Shown here: one piece after another, positions 1-7,730 of the stretch | How positions within the stretch are numbered: the stretch's first letter is position 1 | How the letters are laid out: each line of letters starts with the position of its first letter | DNA from: DAIODI01 sp036746875 | GTDB lineage: Bacteria > Pseudomonadota > Alphaproteobacteria > Rhizobiales > Aestuariivirgaceae | DNA: 31,016 nucleotides | Direction of reading: 5' to 3' | Assembly (NCBI GenBank): GCA_036746875.1 | Contig: DAIODI010000006.1 | Coordinates: 1-31,016, forward strand | The notes under the pieces: model-generated | Database searches by the model: none | Told to the model about the DNA's origin: nothing | Seen by the model: only the letters and a program-made list of their open reading frames with translations | Program-made: the position numbers and the translations under genes

Positions 1-815
1 CCGCGCCCGACGCCAGCTACATCGCGACGGAGGGCCCGTTGGGGAGCGCCGCGCGCTCGTGGTGCCTCGTTCGCGGCATGCGCTTCGCCACCGGCTTCCA
101 CTCGCGTTTTCCCGAATTCGCGGCCGCACGGCTGCCGGCGCCCGGCGTGCTGGAACTGGGCTACGGCGTCCTGCGCTGGTTTCACCGGCCATCGTCGGCG
201 GTGCTGGTTCCGACAGCGGCGGTCGCCCGCGAGATCGAGGCCGCAGGCTTTCGCAACGTGCGGACCTGGACGCGCGGCGTCGATCATCGCCTGTTCCATC
301 CGCAGAAGCGCGCCGACCCCGGCGGGCTGTCCCGCCCGATCCTGCTCTACGCCGGGCGGGTGGCGGCCGAGAAGGGCGTCGCCGACTTTCTTGCGACGAA
401 GACGCCCGGCACGAAGGTCGTCGTCGGCGACGGGCCGGACCGGCGGCGGTGCGCCGCGCGCCACCCGGAGGTGGTGTTCGCCGGCTACCAGTTCGGCGAA
501 GACCTGGCGCGCTGGATGGCGGCGGCCGATGTGAAGGTGTTTCCAAGCCGCGTGGACACCTTCGGTCTCGTGATGCTGGAGGCGATGGCGAGCGGAACGC
601 CGGTCGCCGCCTATCCCGTGCCCGGTCCTGTGGATGTGGTGGCGGACGGCGTGAGCGGGGCTCTCGACGCGGACCTCGACGCGGCGATCCTGCGGGCGCT
701 GGCGATTCCGCGCGAGGCGGCGCGGGCCCATGCGCTGGGCTTCACGTGGGAGCGCACGGCGCGAGTGTTCGCAGACTACATGGTTCCCGCCTGGCCCGGC
801 GAACGGGCGGCCTGA
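1..815 (+). CDS. Glycosyltransferase, lipid-remodelling type (5' truncated)
   Basis: The reading frame is open from the first bases of the window, so the N-terminus lies upstream; about 271 residues are visible. It is a GT-B fold glycosyltransferase of the GT4 type. Near the visible start it reads YIATEGPLG followed by TGFHSRFPEF, and the donor-binding half carries LLYAGRVAAEKG, VVGDGP and SRVDTFGLVMLEAMASGTPVAAYPV. In the usual E-x7-E motif the first Glu is Asp (DTFG), which I recall as typical of glycosyltransferases encoded beside the phospholipase PlcP that put sugars on diacylglycerol under phosphate stress. The convergent btaB-btaA genes support a membrane-lipid role. The last 40 bp overlap the 3' end of btaB on the other strand. 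The sugar donor and acceptor cannot be read from the sequence; a mannosyltransferase of another pathway is the main alternative. Confidence 0.8.
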   Translation, partial: APDASYIATEGPLGSAARSWCLVRGMRFATGFHSRFPEFAAARLPAPGVLELGYGVLRWFHRPSSAVLVPTAAVAREIEAAGFRNVRTWTRGVDHRLFHPQKRADPGGLSRPILLYAGRVAAEKGVADFLATKTPGTKVVVGDGPDRRRCAARHPEVVFAGYQFGEDLARWMAAADVKVFPSRVDTFGLVMLEAMASGTPVAAYPVPGPVDVVADGVSGALDADLDAAILRALAIPREAARAHALGFTWERTARVFADYMVPAWPGERAA

Positions 816-1480
816 GGCGGAAACCGGACCACGGCAAGCCAGGCGTAGCCGCGCAGGATGCGGCTGAACTCCAGCCGCCCGCCGGCGCTTGCAGCGACTC
901 CCTCAAGCGCCGTTTCCAGGCCGGCGCGCGGCGTGACATGGAAACGCGAAAGCCACGCGAACAGGGCGCGCCGGAATACGTCCGGCAGCTCCTCGCACTG
1001 ACCGAAATCGACGACGTGCAACGATCCGCCCGGCGCGATGTGCTGCGCCGCCGTGCGGAGTGCGGCCTCCCAGTCCGGCGCCATCGACAGCGTGTAGGAG
1101 AAGTACACGCGGTCGAAAGTGTCGCGGCCGAACAGCGTGCTGCTGTCGAAGCCGGCGGCGTCGCCCTGCCTGAGCGCGATGCGGTCTTCGAGGTGCGCCC
1201 GCCTGACCGCCGACCGCGCCGACTTCAGCATCTCGGCGGAGAGGTCGATTCCGTAGAAATGCGCGTCCGGCGACCGCCGCGCCGCGTGGATCAGGTTGCG
1301 CCCGGTGCCGCAGCCGATCTCCAGCACCGAACCCCGGTGCGGCGGAAGCAGGCCCGCAAGCATCTCATCGCGGCCGAACAGGTAATAGCGGCGCGTCACA
1401 TCGTAGATGTGGCGCTGGCGACGATAGATGCTGTCGAGCAGCGCGCCATGCTGGCGGTCCCCGATCACCGTTTCGGGCAT
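776..1480 (-). CDS. btaB: BtaB, SAM-dependent N-methyltransferase of betaine-lipid synthesis
   Basis: This 234-residue class I methyltransferase has a clear SAM motif I, LEIGCGTG, at about residues 53-60, and an acidic motif II, YGIDLSAEML. In known systems BtaB methylates the homoserine amine of diacylglycerylhomoserine three times to give the betaine lipid DGTS, acting at the inner membrane. The N-terminal stretch with YDVTRRYYLFGRDEML resembles the BtaB family. The ATG at 1480 lies inside the 3' end of btaA (16-bp overlap), so the two genes are almost certainly co-translated. The 3' end overlaps the convergent glycosyltransferase by 40 bp. Alone it could be read as a generic methyltransferase; the overlap with btaA makes the assignment strong. 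Confidence 0.9.
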   Translation of the reverse strand: MPETVIGDRQHGALLDSIYRRQRHIYDVTRRYYLFGRDEMLAGLLPPHRGSVLEIGCGTGRNLIHAARRSPDAHFYGIDLSAEMLKSARSAVRRAHLEDRIALRQGDAAGFDSSTLFGRDTFDRVYFSYTLSMAPDWEAALRTAAQHIAPGGSLHVVDFGQCEELPDVFRRALFAWLSRFHVTPRAGLETALEGVAASAGGRLEFSRILRGYAWLAVVRFPPQAARSPGQAGTM

Positions 1481-2736
1481 ACCCGGTCCTCAAGGACGTA
1501 GAGATGGAACCCGCCGTAGATCGAGGAGCGGTCGGCCTGCGTCAAGGCGCGGGAGCGATCTTCCTCGTATCGCCATCGATCGAGGATTGCCGCCGACAGC
1601 CGGCCCGTAAGGATCGAGGCCTCGCCGGCGGTGCGGAAGATCACGCGGGCGCCAGGGCGCGCGGTGCGCGTGATCTCGCGCCACAGGGCGTCAAGCTGGT
1701 CCGGGCGCATCCAGTCCTGGGCGTCGAGCAGAACGTACCTGTCGGCGCTCTCGTCCCGCATGGCGGCGAGCGCTTCGGTGAACGACATGCGCCGCACCTC
1801 GGCCCGCCCGGCGGCGGCGCGGATGGCGGCGTAGTTCGCATGCTGAAGGTAGGGCGGCGCAGGACCCGCGCCCGCCGGGGCGTAGGCGCGGTTGAAGGCC
1901 TGCCAGGCGAAGTAGTTGTCGCGCAAAGGAAAGCCGCAGGCGAGCCGTTCCAGCCGTTGCTTCAGCACAGATGCGATATCACCGCCGCCGGAGGCTGCGA
2001 GTTCGGCGTACTGCGCCGGAGGAATGCCGAGCCCAAACAACGACACGGGCCGCGCCGACAACCAGCGCACCATGCGGCGTTCGAACAGCGGCGCGATGTT
2101 GACCTCGAAGAAGGCGCGCTGCTCCTCAAGCGTGCGCGCTGCGAGCAGGCCGCGCAGGTCGACGCCGTAGACGCGGGCGAGGCCGTGACCGAACCCGATA
2201 AAACGGCCGAGCAGTCCACGCCGGTAGATGTTGCGGCCGAACATGCCGATACGGCGGCGTCCGTATATGGAGCGTCCATTCCAGAACGTGGCGGTCTCCG
2301 AGTCGAGGTGCGGTTCGATCCATTGGCGAAACGCCGCCATGTTGGCGCGTTCGTCGGCCTCGCCGAAGAAGCGGTAGAAATCGTCAAAGGACGGAAGCCT
2401 CCGGACGCCTTCAAGCTTGAGGCGCGTCAGCGCCACGTGCGCCCGGTTGAGGTCAACGGCGGTGATCCGTGCCGGGCTCGCGGCGAGGTAGCTCAGCACG
2501 TTGCACCCGCCGGACGCGATGGCGACAACATGGTGATCGGGCGAAAGCTCCATCGCCGCGAGGTCGACGACGGGGTCTTCCCAGATCTGCGGATAGACCA
2601 GCCCCGAAAAGGCGAGCGTGAACAGCCGCTCGCTCAACCCCTGGCGCGACAGCGTGCGGTGGCGATGAACGGCTCGCGCCAGCAGGCGCCCCGGATGGCG
2701 GGTGCTTGACGGGTGGACGGAGACGGGCTCGGTCAT
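1465..2736 (-). CDS. btaA: BtaA, SAM:diacylglycerol 3-amino-3-carboxypropyltransferase
   Basis: The 423-residue product belongs to the DUF3419/BtaA family, which moves the 3-amino-3-carboxypropyl group of SAM to diacylglycerol, the first step of DGTS synthesis. Visible marks are FSGLVYPQIWEDP near residues 43-54, a glycine-rich SAM segment VVAIASGGCNVLSYLA near 70-85, AVDLNRAH near 93-100, and the later DAQDWM and FRTAGE segments. I chose the ATG at 2736 because it follows a good ribosome site (CAGGGGA). The frame is open 24 codons further upstream, but that part looks non-coding and would swallow the possible Pho box. It overlaps btaB by 16 bp. BtaA-BtaB with a DTFG glycosyltransferase alongside points to replacing phospholipids by phosphorus-free lipids. 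Confidence 0.92.
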   Translation of the reverse strand: MTEPVSVHPSSTRHPGRLLARAVHRHRTLSRQGLSERLFTLAFSGLVYPQIWEDPVVDLAAMELSPDHHVVAIASGGCNVLSYLAASPARITAVDLNRAHVALTRLKLEGVRRLPSFDDFYRFFGEADERANMAAFRQWIEPHLDSETATFWNGRSIYGRRRIGMFGRNIYRRGLLGRFIGFGHGLARVYGVDLRGLLAARTLEEQRAFFEVNIAPLFERRMVRWLSARPVSLFGLGIPPAQYAELAASGGGDIASVLKQRLERLACGFPLRDNYFAWQAFNRAYAPAGAGPAPPYLQHANYAAIRAAAGRAEVRRMSFTEALAAMRDESADRYVLLDAQDWMRPDQLDALWREITRTARPGARVIFRTAGEASILTGRLSAAILDRWRYEEDRSRALTQADRSSIYGGFHLYVLEDRVCPKR

Positions 2737-2789
2737 CGGCGAATCCCCTGCCGCAGAGCGCGGCGATATCTGCGCGTTACCGTGGCGGT

Positions 2790-2807
2790 GTGACAGGCCG
2801 GTGAACA
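2790..2807 (-). promoter_or_regulatory. Possible Pho box upstream of btaA
   Basis: Read on the - strand this is TGTTCAC, then CGGC, then CTGTCAC: two 7-bp direct repeats with a 4-bp spacer, the layout of a PhoB box (consensus half CTGTCAT). The second half matches 6 of 7 positions; the first is weak. It ends about 54 bp before the btaA ATG, a sensible promoter distance. PhoB control of btaA is known in Sinorhizobium. The site is degenerate and could be chance in GC-rich DNA. Confidence 0.35.
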
Positions 2808-2845
2808 TCGCGCCGCCGGCTGACCCCCCGCCAGCAAGGTGACGG

Positions 2846-3301
2846 TCAGGCGCGGGCGGCGGATGGCGATACGGTCATGTCGCAGGCGAGCGCGTTGGCG
2901 ACGAAACAGAAGCGATGGGCCTTCTCGTGCAGGTCCGCCAGCGCTTCCGGCGGCGGCGGCTCGCCGGCGAACGCCGCCACGGGCCTGAGGTCGATCGCGG
3001 CGACGCGGGTTCGTCCGTCCGGCGTCTTGCCCAGCGTGGCTTGCGGTGTGTCGGTGTAGGAAACGACCTTCCAGCGCGCCTTGGCCGCAAGCGCGAGGAA
3101 GGTCAGCATGTGGCAGCTAGCCAGCGCCGCCGTCAGCGTCTGTGCGGCGTCGGCGAGCGCGGCGTTGCCGCCAAACTCCGGCGCCGCCGACACCCGCAGG
3201 CGTTCCGCGCCCAGGCTGACGGTGTGATCGGCGGAGTACTTGCCGTGGGCAAGCTCGCCTGCGCCAAGCGACCATTCGACCGCAACGGTGTACGCGCTCA
3301 T
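2846..3301 (-). CDS. OsmC/Ohr-family protein
   Basis: The 151-residue product matches the OsmC fold in length and order: an N-terminal beta-rich part, then the central helix with the first conserved Cys in LTAALASCHMLTFLA (Cys63), and a second Cys in HRFCFVANAL (Cys132). In this family the two thiols reduce organic hydroperoxides in the cytoplasm. Most OsmC proteins have a Pro after the second Cys (CP..), while this one has CFVAN, so it may belong to a divergent, less well characterised branch. The ATG at 3301 follows a textbook AGGAGG with 7 bp spacing. It lies 52 bp after the ABC membrane protein and 109 bp before btaA, so it may be the tail of the upstream operon or have its own promoter. 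Confidence 0.85.
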   Translation of the reverse strand: MSAYTVAVEWSLGAGELAHGKYSADHTVSLGAERLRVSAAPEFGGNAALADAAQTLTAALASCHMLTFLALAAKARWKVVSYTDTPQATLGKTPDGRTRVAAIDLRPVAAFAGEPPPPEALADLHEKAHRFCFVANALACDMTVSPSAARA

Positions 3302-3353
3302 GGATAAACCTCCTGATTCCTTGCCTCGGCCAGGGTTGCTCCTTGAAGGAAGA

Positions 3354-4337
3354 TCACGCTCCGGGCGGTTCGATGGCGACGGCGCGGCGGATCAGATCAT
3401 ACACCACCCGCATGTTCGACACCGACCGCCAGAAGTTGACGAGCAGGCTCCACGGCTCGGCGATCCGGTGGAAGCCGGAGATGAACACCACCAGCGTGCC
3501 CACCTGCGCCTCTCCCTGGATCACCAGCCAGCCGCCGACCAGCAGGATCAGCAGCGGCCCCAGCGAGTCGAGGAAATTGCCGAGGAAGGTGAGGAAGAAT
3601 TTCTTGCGGTAGATCATCATTCGTACACGGAAGATAAGCTGCGCGAGAACGGCGGCGTGGGCGTGGCGGCGCGGCCGGTTGACGACCCTGTGGTGGCCGG
3701 CGGCGTCCACGGCGCTCTGCCCCAGCGCCCGCATGAACACGGTGCGCCGGCGCGACAGCCGGTTGATCTGCATTTGCACTTTCGGGACCAGAATGATCTG
3801 CGGCAGGTAGACGAGCGCGGCGATGAGCGCGACCTGCGGCTGCACCCAGATCAGGTAGCCCAGCGTCCACGCGATGGTGCCGCCCTGGAGCATCGGCAGC
3901 GACAGGCCGTCGGAGGCGAACGCGCCGATCTCCTCGGCCTCCATCGCCACCACCGAGAGCGACGTGCCGCGCATGCCCGCCGAGGCGGCGGCGGAGCCCG
4001 GCATACCGGTGCCCGCCGCCAGGCGATGCAGCGCGCGGGTGCGCAGGTCGAGCGTCACCTCCTCCAGCACCGCTCCCTTCTCCATGTTCAGCACGTACTT
4101 GAGGCCGCCGTAGAGAAGCAGCACGGCAAAGTAGATTCCGCAGAACCAGAACAGCAGGTGAAGCTCCTTCTGCTCGACCGCGGTGTCGACGATGCGGCGC
4201 TGCATCTCCAGCGGGACGATGCCGAGCGGCGCAAGGATCGCCGTGATGGCGAGAAGCTTCAGTTGCCGCGTGCGGCTCACCTGCCAGACGTAGCGGTAGA
4301 GAGTTGGCGGCAGGGGGGCCGCTGTGGTTTCGGCCAC
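3354..4337 (-). CDS. ABC-exporter-like membrane domain lacking an ATPase
   Basis: The 327-residue product is a membrane protein resembling the six-helix domain of ABC exporters. Hydrophobic segments lie around residues 28-45, 62-77, 150-185 and 262-295, with charged loops such as VTLDLRTRALHRLAAG that match exporter coupling helices. It stops at IRRAVAIEPPGA, where a nucleotide-binding domain would normally begin. No Walker A or ABC signature follows in any frame before the OsmC gene. Similar ATPase-less proteins occur in Hyphomicrobiales, so it may be a genuine family rather than a broken exporter. The start is GTG, 4 bp after the enolase stop, so it probably belongs to the same operon. Residues around 208-235 (rich in His and Arg) look unlike the rest; a compensated frameshift there cannot be excluded. 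Confidence 0.65.
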   Translation of the reverse strand: MAETTAAPLPPTLYRYVWQVSRTRQLKLLAITAILAPLGIVPLEMQRRIVDTAVEQKELHLLFWFCGIYFAVLLLYGGLKYVLNMEKGAVLEEVTLDLRTRALHRLAAGTGMPGSAAASAGMRGTSLSVVAMEAEEIGAFASDGLSLPMLQGGTIAWTLGYLIWVQPQVALIAALVYLPQIILVPKVQMQINRLSRRRTVFMRALGQSAVDAAGHHRVVNRPRRHAHAAVLAQLIFRVRMMIYRKKFFLTFLGNFLDSLGPLLILLVGGWLVIQGEAQVGTLVVFISGFHRIAEPWSLLVNFWRSVSNMRVVYDLIRRAVAIEPPGA

Positions 4338-4341
4338 TCCG

Positions 4342-5514
4342 TCAATCCTTCGAGAAGTGCGAGCGGAAAGGCCTTCCGCCCCTGCCTTGCGGGAACGCGC
4401 CCTCGCTGAGAAAGCGTTCGTGACAGCGTTTCAGCGCCTTCGCATCCAGCGTGACGCCAAGGCCCGGCCCGTCAGGCACCGGGACGCGCCCGTTCTGCGG
4501 GGTAAACGTGCCTTCGGCCACCACGTCGTCCGCGTACCAGCGCAACAGGGTCTGGCTCGGCTCGCGCAGGTGCGGCATGGCGGCGGAGACATGGAGGTAG
4601 GCGGCGCTCGCGACGCTCGTTTCGCCGCTGTGGAAGCGGAACGCGACATTCAACAGTTCGCAGGCGCGGATGAACTCCACAGTGCGGCGGACGCCACCCA
4701 GCTCGTTGAGGTTGGTGACGATGCAGTCAGGCGCGCGCAACCGGACCGCCTCGGCGAGATCGATGACGTGGGTGGAGAACGAGGCGCGGGTGGCGGCGCG
4801 AAGCTCGGCCAGCTCGGCGTAGGTTTCGACAGGGTCCTCGTAGTAATGGATCACGAACGGATCGAGTCGCCGCAGCGCCTCGCGCGCCGTCGGCACGGTC
4901 CAGCCGCCGTTGGCGTCGAGGCGCAGCATCCGGTCGCCGATGGCGGTTCGCACCTCGCGAACCATCGTCACCTCTTCGTCGAGGGAGACGGTCGCCACCT
5001 TGCCCTCGAAGGCGTCGGAGCCGTGCCGCTCCACCATGCGGGCGCAGTAGCGTGCGATGTCGAGCGCGCTCGACTCGCCCGGTTCGTCCGCGCCGGGCAT
5101 GCGGAAGCTGAAATACTCGGTGAGCGCGATCTCGCGCCGCACCGCGCCGCCGAGCAGCACATGGAGGGGAACGCCCTCGAGGCGGGCGCGGGCGTCCCAC
5201 ATCGCCATCTCGACGCCGCCGAAGGCGCGGCGCAGCGGCGTGATGTTCTGCCATGGCGAATACTTCATCTGCGGCACGCATCGCCGTTCGGCGATCGTCA
5301 GTTCACGGATGTCGACGCCGATGAGCCGCTCGCGCATGGCGAGCACCTCGCCGGAGCGGTCGCCGTCGGCGCACTCGCCGAGGCCGGTCACGCCGGCGTT
5401 GGTGTCGACTTCGACTATGGTCTTGGTCAGCGAGGCGATGGAGCCGTAGCTGAACACATAGGGCGCGCGGAATGGAATGTTGACAGGCGTGGCGCGGATC
5501 GCGGTGATCTTCAT
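4342..5514 (-). CDS. Enolase-superfamily protein (glucarate dehydratase / mandelate racemase-like)
   Basis: The 390-residue product has the capping domain followed by the TIM-barrel of the enolase superfamily, whose members abstract a proton next to a carboxylate using Mg. Visible: LRLDANGGW (Asp200) and YYEDPVE (Glu226), the first two metal ligands; STHVID (His249) where a third ligand is expected; NLNELGG (Asn268-Gly274); and FHSGETS (His295) near the usual catalytic His. The lysine motif is reduced to FEGK (Lys172), with Glu where the first Lys of K-x-K would sit. Compared from memory with glucarate dehydratase, the third ligand and the dyad Asp are replaced, so the reaction may differ from sugar-acid dehydration. 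The ATG at 5514 overlaps the stop of the glycoside hydrolase gene (ATGA), so they are coupled. The frame stays open upstream, but that is antisense-like sequence inside the neighbour. Confidence 0.82.
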   Translation of the reverse strand: MKITAIRATPVNIPFRAPYVFSYGSIASLTKTIVEVDTNAGVTGLGECADGDRSGEVLAMRERLIGVDIRELTIAERRCVPQMKYSPWQNITPLRRAFGGVEMAMWDARARLEGVPLHVLLGGAVRREIALTEYFSFRMPGADEPGESSALDIARYCARMVERHGSDAFEGKVATVSLDEEVTMVREVRTAIGDRMLRLDANGGWTVPTAREALRRLDPFVIHYYEDPVETYAELAELRAATRASFSTHVIDLAEAVRLRAPDCIVTNLNELGGVRRTVEFIRACELLNVAFRFHSGETSVASAAYLHVSAAMPHLREPSQTLLRWYADDVVAEGTFTPQNGRVPVPDGPGLGVTLDAKALKRCHERFLSEGAFPQGRGGRPFRSHFSKD

Positions 5515-7730
5515 GGCGAAAACACGAGGCTCAGGCGTTGCGGGGCGGAGGTTTCGGGCACGGTGACGGCCGCGTATCCGTTGGCGACGGTCGCCGCGTG
5601 CGCGCTGTCGCCCAGATGACAGGCGATGAGGCGGGAGCCGCCCGCCGCCGCCCGCACGGCGCGCCCAGCGGGCCCCGGCGCTACGGTGGCGGCCACCAGC
5701 TCGCCCGACAGCGTCAGGCGCGACAGAACCGCGTCCGTCTCCAGCACGGCCAGATCGTCGCGTGACAGCCGCAACGTTCCCGCCTTGCGCTCCACGCCGA
5801 GCGGGCCGGCGGGGGTGTTTGTGGGCGGGAACGCGACATCCGGTCCGGCAGGGTTCAGGCGCCAGCCGTCGAAGGCGGAGAAGTGCATCGCCTCGGCGGC
5901 CACGATCCACGGCAGCAGGGCGCTCCACGAGTAGAACGGATCGGTGTCGGCCTGGTCCAGGCCCTCGCCGGTCACCGGGTTGTAGTTTTCGGGACAGAGC
6001 CGGCGGTCGTTCCACGAGGCGAAGAACAGCGCCTCGCCGCGCGCCGCCAGCCGCGCCGCCGCTTCCGTTTCGCCGGCTCGCCGCAGCCCGGACCAGACGA
6101 GGAAGTTGAGGATCGGCCAGATGCGGCCGCGCCAGTAGACGTTGTCGGCGAACGCCGGGTCGCTGCGCGCCCCCGAGGGCAGGCCGAACGCGCCGCCGCA
6201 CATCGTTGGATCATCGAGGTGGGACAGCAGGCGCCGCGTCTGTTCGGGCGAGGCCGCGCCGCACAGCAGCGGATAGAAGCTCGTCGGCGCCAGCGAACGC
6301 ACGAACGCTCCCGACCACAGCCGGTTGGCGAAGATGTTCCGCGTCCCGTCCCAAAGCTCCGTCGAGATCAGCCGGCGCAGGCGCTCCGCCCGATCGGCCA
6401 GCGCAGCCGCTTCGCCGTGGCGCCCCAGTTCGCGCGCCATCATCGCCAGCATTTCGGCGTCGAGGCAGGCGAGGCAATTGAGGCCCACGTCCTCGCAATC
6501 GAGCGTGCGGCTCTCCTCCACCCATCGCGCCTCGTCGTGGACGGGCGAATTGTCCATGAACGACTCGTCTTTGGCGGCGAGCCTGGTTCCCACATAGAGA
6601 CCGTGGCCCACCGCCGAGGAGCCGAACTCCAGAAGGCCGTTGCGGTTTCCGTCACGCGCCGAGAACAGCCAGTCGTTGTTGGCCTTCAGCAGCGGATACG
6701 CAGCCTCGATCAGCGCCCGGTCCGGGGCGCGCTGGTGCAGCTGCCAGACGATGAACGACACGACCGGACTTTGGGTGCGGTCCACCCACTGGTCGTTGCC
6801 GGTGAGGATGCAGGGAAGATTGCCTTGCGGCGTCGCGCCGGAGAGCAGCGTGGCGATCTGCTCGCGCGCCTGACCCGTGTCGAACATCGAAACGAGCAGC
6901 GCGTTCACCGCCGTGTCGTTGAGCCAGAAGCCGAAGCCGCCGAACTTCTTCAAGTCCCAGTTGCGCGAACAGGTGATGTAGGGGCGATGGTTCACCTCGT
7001 CCCAGACGCCGTTCCACCCCATCACGTCGCGCACCGCCTCCACCGCGCCGCCGGCCTCGGCGGCTGGCGGCGAGGCCCCGGCGAGCGCCGAACGCGCGCC
7101 GGCGATCGCCAGATCCGCGCGGTCGGCGATGGAGAGGGCGAACCGGTTCTCCGCCGCCTCCTCAAGGTTGAAGCGCAAGCCGAGCAGCGGCGCTTCGTCC
7201 ACACGCGAGTCGAGATGCCAGTAGCCGAGCGTCTCGTACTCCTGCGCCAGCGCCGCGACATCCGCATGCCCGGTGACGAGCAGCGGCGCGCGGTCGAAGA
7301 CGATCGCCGCCGTGCGCGGTCCATGCGTCACCAGCGCCACGCGGTTCTCCCCGTCCCAGCGGACAGCTTCGCCCGTGTCGATCCTCACGCACAGGCACAC
7401 CCAGAACCTCAGGCCCCATTCGCCGTGCGCGCGCGTGCGCCAGCCGCCGGAGAGGGCGAACGGCGAGGCCTTCCGCCACCACCAGTCAAGGGCGGTGCCG
7501 GCGTGGCGCAGCGTGGCCTCCACGCGCGATCCATCCACGTCATGCGCGCCGAGCGTCACGTCGTCGCCCGGGCCGAACAGCACGGCCTTGCCAGCCTTGG
7601 CCGAGAACGCCAGCGGGGTGAGCCGCAGGCCGAGCGGCCGGAAGGTCATCTCCACGTAGCGGTCCGCCGCCCAGGTGTTGAAGGCGCGCGCCAGCGGCAC
7701 GTTCGGCGTCTCGAGGAAGGTGCGTTTCAT
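5511..7730 (-). CDS. GH63-like (alpha/alpha)6-barrel glycoside hydrolase
   Basis: The 739-residue product has an N-terminal beta-sandwich (about residues 1-220), a six-hairpin barrel (about 225-640) and a short C-terminal beta domain. It resembles GH63 and mannosylglycerate-hydrolase-like enzymes. FGFWLNDTAVNALL places the likely acid Asp at about 272, and CPENYNPVTGEG places the likely base Glu at about 581. DPFYSWSALL follows, as in this clan. There is no signal peptide, so it acts in the cytoplasm, presumably on a small alpha-glycoside brought in by the neighbouring importer. The chosen ATG at 7730 overlaps the cysteine hydrolase stop (ATGA). Glucosyl- or mannosylglycerate is a reasonable guess at the substrate but is not shown by the sequence. 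Confidence 0.82.
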   Translation of the reverse strand: MKRTFLETPNVPLARAFNTWAADRYVEMTFRPLGLRLTPLAFSAKAGKAVLFGPGDDVTLGAHDVDGSRVEATLRHAGTALDWWWRKASPFALSGGWRTRAHGEWGLRFWVCLCVRIDTGEAVRWDGENRVALVTHGPRTAAIVFDRAPLLVTGHADVAALAQEYETLGYWHLDSRVDEAPLLGLRFNLEEAAENRFALSIADRADLAIAGARSALAGASPPAAEAGGAVEAVRDVMGWNGVWDEVNHRPYITCSRNWDLKKFGGFGFWLNDTAVNALLVSMFDTGQAREQIATLLSGATPQGNLPCILTGNDQWVDRTQSPVVSFIVWQLHQRAPDRALIEAAYPLLKANNDWLFSARDGNRNGLLEFGSSAVGHGLYVGTRLAAKDESFMDNSPVHDEARWVEESRTLDCEDVGLNCLACLDAEMLAMMARELGRHGEAAALADRAERLRRLISTELWDGTRNIFANRLWSGAFVRSLAPTSFYPLLCGAASPEQTRRLLSHLDDPTMCGGAFGLPSGARSDPAFADNVYWRGRIWPILNFLVWSGLRRAGETEAAARLAARGEALFFASWNDRRLCPENYNPVTGEGLDQADTDPFYSWSALLPWIVAAEAMHFSAFDGWRLNPAGPDVAFPPTNTPAGPLGVERKAGTLRLSRDDLAVLETDAVLSRLTLSGELVAATVAPGPAGRAVRAAAGGSRLIACHLGDSAHAATVANGYAAVTVPETSAPQRLSLVFSP

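Noticed and set aside
3550..3750. Frameshift pair within the ABC membrane domain gene
   Set aside because: The His/Arg-rich stretch is odd, but length and flanking segments line up in one frame and no better frame was found.
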